Both the position numbers and the translations under genes were made by a program. From Shinella zoogloeoides (GTDB taxonomy: Bacteria > Pseudomonadota > Alphaproteobacteria > Rhizobiales > Rhizobiaceae): a stretch of DNA of 64,000 bases. Shown here one piece after another: positions 43,636 through 50,597 of the stretch (the stretch's first letter is position 1; each line of letters starts with the position of its first letter). The notes under the pieces are model-generated. The model saw only the letters and a list, made by a program, of their open reading frames with translations, did not search any database and was not told the origin of the DNA. The DNA is taken from contig NZ_CP093531.1 in NCBI RefSeq assembly GCF_022682305.1, forward strand, positions 66,188 to 130,187, in the 5' to 3' direction.

Positions 43636-43989
43636 TCATGTTGCCGGCGGAAACCCTCCCGGATTTGCCACCCTGTCGGCCGGTCCGTTCACCAGAGGAA
43701 CAAGCATCTCGGCATCCATGCGCCGAACCCGACGACGGACCTGGCGGGTGGCGTGCTCGACGGCATAACCCTTCGAGACCAGGAAGTTTATGGCCATCAG
43801 TTCCATGCCCGATGCACGCGTTACGTCACGCTTCGAGCGGCGCGCCTCCGCGACGTGCCGGTACACGGTGACCGCGGCCGCCAGGGCCGTGTCGACGGCA
43901 TCGGTCTCGGGCCGGCGTTCCCTCTTGACCTTCTTGCGCCATTGCCGGGTCGCTTCCTGTCCCCGGCTCCCGCTCTCCGCTCTCGGCAT
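43636..43989 (-). CDS. Small basic unknown protein upstream of AbiEii
   Basis: The product is about 117 residues and strongly basic (TRQWRKKVKRERRPETDAVD near the start, ATRQVRRRVRRMDAEM near the end). The middle (TALAAAVTVYRHVAEARRSK) is helical. No family is recognised. It lies 148 bp upstream of the AbiEii gene on the same strand, in the position where an antitoxin would be expected, but it does not resemble AbiEi. Confidence 0.5.
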   Translation of the reverse strand: MPRAESGSRGQEATRQWRKKVKRERRPETDAVDTALAAAVTVYRHVAEARRSKRDVTRASGMELMAINFLVSKGYAVEHATRQVRRRVRRMDAEMLVPLVNGPADRVANPGGFPPAT

Positions 43990-44551
43990 TTTCGTCGTTC
44001 CTCTTGTCACTACGTATGATCACTACGTGAGATTGGGTGGAGCGCTTGCAAGGAACCAGGCCGGCGTGGTCGTTGCTTTTCCGCGGAGAGGTCGCAATCG
44101 TTCCGGAAAGCCTGGGGAATGTCAGATATCTGAGACGCAAGAGCGTCTTGTGTCGCATCTGCGCGACATAAGCGGGGTAGGAGTGTCGATCACGACCATC
44201 CCGTGTTGCCGGTAAACGCGCCAGGCGCTTCCAATCATGCGGTGCACTGCATCTTGCCTTTCTCCGATTTGAGCGCACGCCGATTCAATTTGAGGATGGG
44301 ACATCCGTGTCCCATTCGTAAATTGAAAAACGTTGGATCAAGTTTCTTTGCGCTCCAGCAACGCCGACAGGCCCGGTTCGACCAATCGCACGCTGGAAAC
44401 TGTCTGCAACAGGTTGCCGGCCGCGCCTCGCGTTGAGGATTGCGATTATGACGGGCAGAGAGGAGAGGATCGGCGCGCGGGACAGGGCCGCGATGTGACA
44501 CGGGGAGACGCTGGCCGGCCAGCAGGTCGCGTGCAATTGAGGGGCTGCACC
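43990..44551. other. Intergenic region up to the IS66 element
   Basis: No secure gene. A 60-codon minus-strand frame (MIGSAWRVYRQHGMVVIDTP) exists near 44122-44304 without family support. A strong hairpin lies at 44285-44326. Confidence 0.4.
44285..44326. repeat. Two-step hairpin
   Basis: ATGGGACA (44296-44303) pairs with TGTCCCAT (44308-44315) around a TCCG loop, and outside them TCAATTT (44285-44291) pairs with AAATTGA (44320-44326). No T run follows, so a terminator is unlikely; an operator or a DNA/RNA structure is possible. Confidence 0.4.
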
Positions 44552-44609
44552 GTAAGCATCCGACGGCGGCCGCCTTGAGGGCGTGATGTGAATCTGTCGT
44601 TTTGTCCTT

Positions 44610-45014
44610 ATGGACAGGCATAAGGACAGTTTTGGGACACCGGTGAGCCGGTTGGCGATCGTCGATACGGGGCGGCGGCGGCGCTTCACCGACGAGGCGA
44701 AGCTCCAAATTCTTGAAGAAGGCTTTTCTGGCGATGGTCGCCAGGTCTCCGCGACGGCGGTGAAGCATGGGGTTTCCCGCTCGCAACTGTACCGCTGGCG
44801 TCAGTTGGCACAGGCCGGCAATCTTGGCAGCATTCGGATCGAGGGCTTCGTACCGGCGTTGATCACGCCGGACGTGCCGGGTCCATCGAATCCGGTAGTG
44901 GGTAGCGGCCGCATGGAGGTACTGAGCGCAAACGGCCGGCGCGTCATTGTCGAGCGCGACGTTGATGTCGATGCGCTGCTGCGAATCCTGCGCGGGCTGG
45001 AGACGCTGCGATGA
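44610..45014 (+). CDS. tnpA: IS66 TnpA accessory protein
   Basis: The product is 134 residues. RRRRFTDEAKLQILEEGFSG followed by VSATAVKHGVSRSQLYRWRQ is a transposase-type helix-turn-helix (HTH_8/IS3-IS66 type). TnpA is required with TnpB for IS66 transposition. The stop overlaps the tnpB start as ATGA. Confidence 0.9.
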   Translation: MDRHKDSFGTPVSRLAIVDTGRRRRFTDEAKLQILEEGFSGDGRQVSATAVKHGVSRSQLYRWRQLAQAGNLGSIRIEGFVPALITPDVPGPSNPVVGSGRMEVLSANGRRVIVERDVDVDALLRILRGLETLR

Positions 45015-45355
45015 TCTCGATCCCGACAGGCGTTCGGGTGTGGTTGGCGACGGGCCATACGGACATGCGGTGCGGGTTCCCGTCGCTGGCGCTGCGGGTG
45101 CAGGAGGTGCTGAAGCATGACCCGCTGGGCGGCCATCTGTTCTGCTTCAGGGGCAAGCGCGGCGATCTGATCAAGGTCGTTTGGCACGATGGCCAGGGGG
45201 CCTGCCTGTTCACGAAAAAATTGGAACGAGGAAGGTTTATCTGGCCTTCCGCCGAGGGTGGCGCGGTGGCAATCTCGTCGGCGCAGCTTTCCTATCTACT
45301 GTCCGGAATTGACTGGCGCGCGCCGCAGGAAACCTGGCGTCCCAGCCGGGTCTGA
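45011..45355 (+). CDS. tnpB: IS66 TnpB (Orf2) accessory protein
   Basis: The product is 114 residues. VRVWLATGHTDMRCGFPSLA and FCFRGKRGDLIKVVWHDGQG are the hallmark of the IS66 Orf2 family, as are LFTKKLERGRFIWP and the final LLSGIDWRAP. It is needed for transposition; its biochemical role is unknown. It is translationally coupled to tnpA. Confidence 0.93.
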   Translation: MISIPTGVRVWLATGHTDMRCGFPSLALRVQEVLKHDPLGGHLFCFRGKRGDLIKVVWHDGQGACLFTKKLERGRFIWPSAEGGAVAISSAQLSYLLSGIDWRAPQETWRPSRV

Positions 45356-45402
45356 CTGCATTTATGCATTGATATTGCTGTGAAATCTGATTCAATGTCG
45401 TC

Positions 45403-47055
45403 GTGACATTGCCGCCGCTTTCCTTGCCATCGGACCTTGCCAGCGCTCATGCGGCGCTGCTGTTCGAACGCGCCGCGCGGCTCCAGGCTGAAGCGGAAGC
45501 TGCCAACGCGAAGGCGCGGCTGTCCAGCATCGAGGCGTTGAACACGCATTTGCAGTTGCTGATCGGCAAGCTGGAGCGCGAGAAGTACGGGCCGCGCCGC
45601 GAACGCACGCAGCGGCTGATAGACCAGTTGGAACTGCAGCTCGAGGAGCTCGTGGCGTCGGCCGCCGAGGACGAACTGGCGGCGCAAGAGGCCGCCGCTA
45701 AAACGCAGTCCGTACGTGCCCTCGTCCGCAAGCGTCCGGTGCGCAAGCCGTGGCCCGAAGACGTCGAGCGCGAACGCATCGTCATCGAAGCGCCGTCGGC
45801 ATGTGCCTGCTGCGGTGGCTCGCGGCTGTCGAAGCTGGGCGAAGACGTGACGGAAACGCTGGAGGAGATCCCGCGCCGCTTCAAGGTGATCGAGACGGTG
45901 CGCGAGAAGTTTACCTGCCGCGATTGCGAGGCGATCAGCCAGGCTCCCGCACCGTTCCATGCCACGCCGCGTGGCTTCATCGGGCCTCAACTGCTGGCAA
46001 CGATCATGTTCGACAAGTTCGGTCAGCACATCCCGCTGAACCGCCAGAGCACGCGCTTCAAATGCGAGGGCATCGACCTATCGACCCAGACGCTGGCCGA
46101 TCAGGTCGGCCACGTCACTTTCGCCGTCAAGCCGCTCTTCGACCTGATCGAGGCCCATGTGTTCGAGGCCGACCGGCTTCATGGCGATGATACGACGATC
46201 CCGATCCTGGCCAAGGGCAAATGCACAACCGGGCGTATCTGGGTTTACGTGCGCGATGATCAGCCCTTCGCAGGACCTGCGCCGCCGGCTGCAGTGTTCT
46301 ACGCCTCCAGTGACCGGCGTGGTGAGCACCCGCAAAGGCATCTGGCCGAGTTCAGCGGCATCCTTCAGGCCGACTGCTACAACGGCTTCAATCCGCTGTT
46401 CGACCGGACGAAGAAACAGATGCCGGCGACGCCTGCATTCTGCTTCGCCCATGCGCGCCGGAAGTTCTTCGAGCTAGCCGATGTGGCTCGCAACGCCCGG
46501 CGCGGAAAAGGAGCCAAACCGATCTCGCCGGTGGCCCTTGAAGCCGTCAAGCGCATCGATGCCTTGTTCGCCATCGAGCGCGAGATCAACGGCCTGAGCG
46601 CGGCCGAGCGGTTCGCCGTCCGGCAGGAAAAGAGCAAGCCGCTGCTGGGTGATATGGAGGAATGGTTGCGCGCCGAGCGGGCCAGCCTGTCGCGCTCATC
46701 GCCGGTGAGCGGACCGATCGACTACATGCTGTCGCGCTGGGCCGACTTTGCCCGCTATGCGGACGACGGCAGAACCTGCATGACGAACAATGCCGCGGAA
46801 AGAGCGCTGCGCGGCGTAGCTTGCGGCAGAAAGGCATGGCTCTTCGCCGGTTCCGAGCGCGGCGCAGACCGTGCCGCCGTCATGCTCACCCTCATCATGA
46901 CCGCACGGCTGAATGACGTGGACCCTAAGGCCTGGCTCGCCGATGTCCTTGCCCACATCGCAGATCTCCCTGCCTCGCGTCTCCATGAAATGCTCCCTTG
47001 GGAGTGGAAGAGGCTGCGCCAGGCCGAAATCCAGGCTCGTCAGCAGGCCGCCTGA
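45403..47055 (+). CDS. tnpC: IS66 TnpC transposase
   Basis: The product is 550 residues from GTG at 45403. The leading coiled-coil region (ARLQAEAEAANAKARLSSIE) and LIGKLEREKYGPRRERTQRL precede a zinc-finger-like region (CACCGGSRLSKLGEDV, FTCRDCEAISQAP). The DDE core has LHGDDTTIPILAKGK, GILQADCYNGFNPLF and the C-terminal MTNNAAERALRGVACGRKAW with the glutamate. It is complete. Confidence 0.93.
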   Translation: MTLPPLSLPSDLASAHAALLFERAARLQAEAEAANAKARLSSIEALNTHLQLLIGKLEREKYGPRRERTQRLIDQLELQLEELVASAAEDELAAQEAAAKTQSVRALVRKRPVRKPWPEDVERERIVIEAPSACACCGGSRLSKLGEDVTETLEEIPRRFKVIETVREKFTCRDCEAISQAPAPFHATPRGFIGPQLLATIMFDKFGQHIPLNRQSTRFKCEGIDLSTQTLADQVGHVTFAVKPLFDLIEAHVFEADRLHGDDTTIPILAKGKCTTGRIWVYVRDDQPFAGPAPPAAVFYASSDRRGEHPQRHLAEFSGILQADCYNGFNPLFDRTKKQMPATPAFCFAHARRKFFELADVARNARRGKGAKPISPVALEAVKRIDALFAIEREINGLSAAERFAVRQEKSKPLLGDMEEWLRAERASLSRSSPVSGPIDYMLSRWADFARYADDGRTCMTNNAAERALRGVACGRKAWLFAGSERGADRAAVMLTLIMTARLNDVDPKAWLADVLAHIADLPASRLHEMLPWEWKRLRQAEIQARQQAA

Positions 47056-47251
47056 ACCCGCTCCCCCTTCATCATAGGGACGTTCAACATCGCGCGCGCG
47101 TCTCTCGCCCGCGTGACTGCTCGGATGCTTACGCTGCACCTACGTGCCGATAAGGTCGGCCCTCAATGGGATGCCTGCCGCCCCCGAACGCCGAGGGAGC
47201 GTTGGCAACTGCGGTTTTATGGATCGCACGGACAGCAGGCCCCGTCGTCCA

Positions 47252-47611
47252 TCACGCTGGCCTGAACAGTCTCGGCCTGATCTTTCCAGCCCTGATTTTA
47301 TCGGCGATCGTGGCCGGTGCGTCAGGATCATGGGCGAAGACGGTGGCGAGCGCCTGGCGGATGATATCGGCCCCATCACCTCCGCTCGAAAGGATGTGCA
47401 TGGCTGCATCGCCGAGAACGTCCCGAACATGCCGGCGGTTGACCGGTACGATGCCGCCGGCAAGCGCTGCGGCCACCCTCTGGCGGCTCCTGGCCGTAGC
47501 TTTGGCCTGATACCGACGTCTCCTCTCCCGAGGGAGTTTGCGGATAGGAGTTGAACGAACGGCTTCATCGATCAGTTCGGCGAGGAGATGAAGGTCGTAG
47601 GGAATGGCCAT
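47252..47611 (-). CDS. Unknown basic protein
   Basis: The product is about 119 residues (MAIPYDLHLLAELIDEAVRS). A basic segment KLPRERRRRYQAKATARSRQ follows, then HVRDVLGDAAMHILSSGGDG and a proline-containing C-terminus. No family is recognised. It sits between the IS66 duplication and the long direct repeats. An in-frame start at 47617 is an alternative. Confidence 0.5.
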   Translation of the reverse strand: MAIPYDLHLLAELIDEAVRSTPIRKLPRERRRRYQAKATARSRQRVAAALAGGIVPVNRRHVRDVLGDAAMHILSSGGDGADIIRQALATVFAHDPDAPATIADKIRAGKIRPRLFRPA

Positions 47612-47627
47612 GGCACGGTCTCGGTCG

Positions 47628-48036
47628 GGGATACGACGATGATGGCCACCGGCGGGGGCCGGCGCAACGGGGAGAAGCGCCACGGCCCGATGGCCGGATC
47701 AGCGGCGGCGGCCCAGCACTACGGGTTTCCGCGATCTCGACCCGGGAGGCAAAAAAAAGCGAAGCGCCCCGTCTGAATCGAAATCCAGCCCGGCGTTGCC
47801 GCATCGTCCCCTCGCGTGCACGCATACACGCGCGCCCACGCACTCCCATTTAGAATTAGCGGCCGGAATCCCGATTTCGGGAAGAAAAAATCCCGGTTTC
47901 CCTTGGATTTGTCAGCAATTTAAAATCCCATAAACCCCGGATTTCCCTCGCGTCAACGGATTTTGACATCCCGCAAACCCCAGGTTTCGGCCTTAACATC
48001 CCATGCTTCTGAAGCAGCGGATGTTACTTAAAATGC
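47628..48036 (+). repeat. Long direct repeat, copy 1 (with iteron-like motifs)
   Basis: About 400 bp closely matches 49088-49442 plus 50375-50417. Shared landmarks are GCGCAACGGGGAGAA, the GCGAAGCGCCCCGTCTGAAT stretch, CTCCCATTTAGAATTAG, and the paired ATCCC-type motifs. No gene is supported inside. Confidence 0.85.
47925..47987 (+). repeat. Iteron-like pair in copy 1
   Basis: ATCCCATAAACCCCGGATTT starts at 47925 and the related ATCCCGCAAACCCCAGGTTT at 47968, 43 bp apart, the same spacing as the pair at 49372 and 49415. Confidence 0.55.
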
Positions 48037-48224
48037 CGCCGCCTACACGGACAGATGAGCGGTCTCCGATCGATGTCGCCTATCAGCGCGAAGCATGGCC
48101 CTGGGCAGACAGGCCGATTGCAGAGGGGACCTAACACATCCAAACCGGTGACCCGATGCAAGGGTGAGTGGGACCGTGATGACGATGCCCGAGGTCGTCG
48201 TGTCTGAGAATGCCATTGCAAATA

Positions 48225-48252
48225 TTGACATCCAATAAGATGTCCATAAATT
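48225..48252 (+). promoter_or_regulatory. Promoter/operator of the PIN-RHH toxin-antitoxin pair
   Basis: TTGACA at 48225-48230 and TAAATT at 48247-48252 are spaced 16 bp. GACATC (48227-48232) and GATGTC (48239-48244) form an inverted repeat that overlaps the promoter, as expected for an autorepressor. Confidence 0.55.
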
Positions 48253-48259
48253 ATCTCCC

Positions 48260-48679
48260 ATGAGGCTTGTTCTGGACACCAACGTGATCGTGGCTGCTTT
48301 CCGCAGCCGTTACGGAGTAAGCAATCTGCTGCTGCGGGCCGTTGACCAGGGAGTGCTGACACCACTTTGCTCGACTGCGCTGTTTCTGGAATACGAGGCT
48401 GTTCTGAGCCGTGAGGAAACCCGGAATGTGACGGGACACAGCCTGGACGATGTTGCGGCGGTGATGAGTGCGCTCGCGGCAGGTGCCGAGGGTATCGATA
48501 TCTCGTTTCGGACACGGCCCATGTTGTCTGATGTTGCCGACGAGATGGTGCTGGAGGCGGCGCTGAATGGGCAGGCCGAGGCCATCGTGACGCATAACGT
48601 CAAGGACTTCCGCCCGGCCCTCGCACTGGGTGTCGCCATCGCAACACCGGGAGAGATTGTCAGGAGACTGAGCACATGA
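48260..48679 (+). CDS. PIN-domain toxin
   Basis: The product is 139 residues. MRLVLDTNVIVAAFRSRYGV opens the PIN fold with the first catalytic Asp at residue 6; ALFLEYEAVLSREETR supplies the Glu, and AIVTHNVKDFRPAL the later Asp. It belongs to the group annotated as putative toxin component, PIN family. PIN toxins cut RNA with a metal-dependent site. The stop overlaps the antitoxin start as ATGA, with the toxin first, the reverse of the common order. Confidence 0.85.
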   Translation: MRLVLDTNVIVAAFRSRYGVSNLLLRAVDQGVLTPLCSTALFLEYEAVLSREETRNVTGHSLDDVAAVMSALAAGAEGIDISFRTRPMLSDVADEMVLEAALNGQAEAIVTHNVKDFRPALALGVAIATPGEIVRRLST

Positions 48680-48936
48680 CGCAGACCCAACGCTACAAGT
48701 ATCCGCTGCAGCTGCCGCAATCCCTGAAGGAAACGGCGACGCGCCTTGCCATGGAAGACGGCGTTTCGCTCAACCAGTGGATCGTCTCGGCCGTCGCACA
48801 GAAGATCGGCGCGGTGGAGACGGCGACCGATTTCCTCAAGGCGCGCGCAGGCACGGCAAAGCGTGGCGACCTCACGCGGCTTCTGGACCGGGCACCTGAC
48901 GTGCCGCCGATGCCGCAGGATGCCATCAAGGACTGA
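48676..48936 (+). CDS. Ribbon-helix-helix antitoxin (HicB-like type)
   Basis: The product is 86 residues. YPLQLPQSLKETATRLAMED followed by GVSLNQWIVSAVAQKIGAVE is a ribbon-helix-helix DNA-binding domain (LPQSL...A...A...G.S.NQ.I..A.). The C-terminal tail (TRLLDRAPDVPPMPQDAIKD) would bind the PIN toxin. It presumably represses the promoter at 48225-48252. Confidence 0.85.
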   Translation: MTQTQRYKYPLQLPQSLKETATRLAMEDGVSLNQWIVSAVAQKIGAVETATDFLKARAGTAKRGDLTRLLDRAPDVPPMPQDAIKD

Positions 48937-48954
48937 CCGAACGAAGATCACTCT

Positions 48955-49095
48955 ATGACCCGCGCTGCTCTTTACGCCGGCTATTCCGACAACAAGTAGA
49001 CGAGACCGCTATCGAGAACCGGTTCCGGCTCTGCCAGGGACATGCGGCGCGGAAGCACTGGCAGATTGTCGACTCCCACGAGGATGCGGCGATGA
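48955..49095 (+). pseudogene. Serine recombinase N-terminal remnant
   Basis: ATG at 48955 reads MTRAALYAGYSDNK before a stop; in a shifted frame the sequence goes on DETAIENRFRLCQGHAARKH and WQIVDSHEDAA. Together this is the start of a large serine recombinase (MTRAALYARYSSDNQ... type), with a frameshift near 48996 and loss of the rest where the second long repeat begins. The catalytic serine position survives (GYSDN). Confidence 0.65.
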
Positions 49096-49371
49096 TGGCC
49101 GTTGGCCGGGACCGGCGCAACGGGGAGAAACGCCACGGCCCGGCGATAGGATCAGCGGCGGCGGGCTTGCACCACGGTTTTCCAGGCCTCGACCCAGAAG
49201 CAAAAAAGCGAAGCGCCCCGTCTGAATCGAAATCCAGCCCGGCGTTGCCGCATCGTCCCCTCGCGTGCACGCATACGCGCGCCCGCGCACTCCCATTTAG
49301 AATTAGGGGCCGGAATCCTAGTTTCGGGGAGAAAAAATCACCGTCTCGCCTGAGTTGGTCAACACTTTAAA

Positions 49372-49434
49372 ATCCCATAAACCCCGGATTTTCCTCGCGT
49401 CAACGGATTTTGAAATCCCGTAAACCCCGGATTT
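49372..49434 (+). repeat. Iteron-like pair in copy 2
   Basis: ATCCCATAAACCCCGGATTT at 49372-49391 and ATCCCGTAAACCCCGGATTT at 49415-49434 are nearly identical and 43 bp apart. They could be initiator-binding sites for the replication protein encoded at 50598. Confidence 0.5.
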
Positions 49435-49442
49435 CGGCCTTA

Positions 49443-50374
49443 GTGTCCGTTCCAAAAAGGAGCGAGTGATTTCAGCAGGTTATGATTCAGTCGGATTTCT
49501 GAGATTCGACGGAGATCACGATGGCCTGGACCGAAACCACTCGCCGGCACTATGAGCGCCGCAGTGCCCGTTACGCAAGCGATTTGACCGACGCGGAGTG
49601 GGCGCTGATCGAACCGCTGATGCCGTCGCCGAACCGCATCGGTCGGCCGCGCAAGACGGCCCTGCGCGAGGTGGTGAACGCGCTTTTGTATATGGCGTCG
49701 GCGGGCGGCGCGTGGCGGCTCTTGCCGAAGGATTTTCCGCCGTTCTCGACGGTGCAGAAATATTTCTACCGCTGGCGTGACGAGGGTCGGCTTCGCGCCA
49801 TCAACAATGAACTGGTGATGGTGGCACGCGAGCGCGAAGGCAAAGAGGCCAGCCCCAGTGCCGGCGTCATCGACAGCCAGTCGGTCAAGACCACCGAAAG
49901 CGGCGGAATACGTGGCTTTGACGCGGGCAAGAAGGTCATGGGCCGCAAGCGGCATATCGTCGTCGATACGCTCGGCCTCATGGTCGGGCTGGTCATCCAT
50001 GCCGCCGACATTCAGGACCGCGACGGAGCGCCCGCCGTCCTGAAATCGATCCTCAAGCGCTGGCCGTGGCTGCGCCATGTCTTCGCCGATGGCGGCTATG
50101 CCGGGCCGAAGCTGAGGGGAGCCTTGCAGAAGGTCGGCAAGTTCACGCTCGAAATCATCAAGCGTTCCGACAGCGCCAAAGGCTTCGAGGTCCTGCCGCG
50201 CCGTTGGGTGGTCGAGAGGACATTCGCCTGGCTCGGACGATGCCGCAGGCTCGCAAAGGACTTCGAACGAACCATTGCTTCCGCCGAGGCATGGGTCTTC
50301 ATCGCAAATATCCGCATGCTCACCCGCAGGCTCGCAAGGCCTTGAAAACATGGCGGTCGTTACGATTCAGACTC
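49443..50374. mobile_element. IS5-family (IS427-like) insertion sequence, 932 bp, TTA duplication
   Basis: Comparison with the uninterrupted copy of the repeat gives the borders: copy 1 reads CGGCCTTAACATCCC, while here CGGCCTTA is followed by GTGTCCG and the far side ends GACTC-TTAACATCCC. The 3-bp duplication TTA is the T-N-A type of IS427-group elements. The terminal repeats are poor (GTGTCCG against GAGTCTG). Confidence 0.85.
49521..50345 (+). CDS. IS5-family transposase
   Basis: The product is 274 residues, one intact frame. SDLTDAEWALIEPLMPSPNR and GRPRKTALREVVNALLYMAS are the N-terminal DUF4096 region. The catalytic residues lie in AGVIDSQSVKTTESGG (first D), LRHVFADGGYAGPKLR (second D) and WVVERTFAWLGRCRRLAKDF (E with Y-2-like spacing). 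It should be active. Confidence 0.92.
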   Translation: MAWTETTRRHYERRSARYASDLTDAEWALIEPLMPSPNRIGRPRKTALREVVNALLYMASAGGAWRLLPKDFPPFSTVQKYFYRWRDEGRLRAINNELVMVAREREGKEASPSAGVIDSQSVKTTESGGIRGFDAGKKVMGRKRHIVVDTLGLMVGLVIHAADIQDRDGAPAVLKSILKRWPWLRHVFADGGYAGPKLRGALQKVGKFTLEIIKRSDSAKGFEVLPRRWVVERTFAWLGRCRRLAKDFERTIASAEAWVFIANIRMLTRRLARP

Positions 50375-50417
50375 TTAACATCCCATGCTTCTGAAGCAAC
50401 GGATCTTATTTTAAATG

Positions 50418-50597
50418 CCGATTGTCTGCACAGCTCGGCCGATCCAGATATTTCTCTGAAAGAAAATTAAGTAATCTCTGAATTGATAATGAAAAACTCG
50501 ATATTAAACTCTAGAAATCTACAGAAATACAATTTTGCACTTGATTTTATTCTTGTGACCGGAAACCTTAACTACAGGACACGCACATGAGGAAGCC
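50418..50597. promoter_or_regulatory. AT-rich leader of the second replication initiator, possible origin part
   Basis: The 180 bp before the initiator gene is AT-rich (long runs of A and T between 50455 and 50560), like the unwinding region of an iteron origin. The iteron-like repeats lie on the other side of the IS5-type element, about 1 kb away. Confidence 0.45.

Larger units (their letters stand above)
44552..47132. mobile_element. IS66-family insertion sequence, 2581 bp, GCTGCACC duplication
   Basis: The ends are GTAAGCATCCGA at 44552 and its inverted copy TCGGATGCTTAC ending at 47132, the GTAA terminus typical of IS66. The 8-bp target duplication GCTGCACC lies at 44544-44551 and 47133-47140. 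All three genes tnpA, tnpB and tnpC are intact, so the element may be active. Confidence 0.93.
49088..50417 (+). repeat. Long direct repeat, copy 2, split by an IS5-type element
   Basis: The repeat runs from 49088 to 49442 and resumes at 50375-50417 after the insertion. The second part repeats TTAACATCCCATGCTTCTGA of copy 1 (47993-48012). The iteron-like pair is at 49372 and 49415. Confidence 0.85.

Noticed and set aside
47140..47251. Continuation of a gene interrupted by IS66
   Set aside because: Joining the DNA on both sides of the GCTGCACC duplication gives no coherent frame; the element lies between genes.
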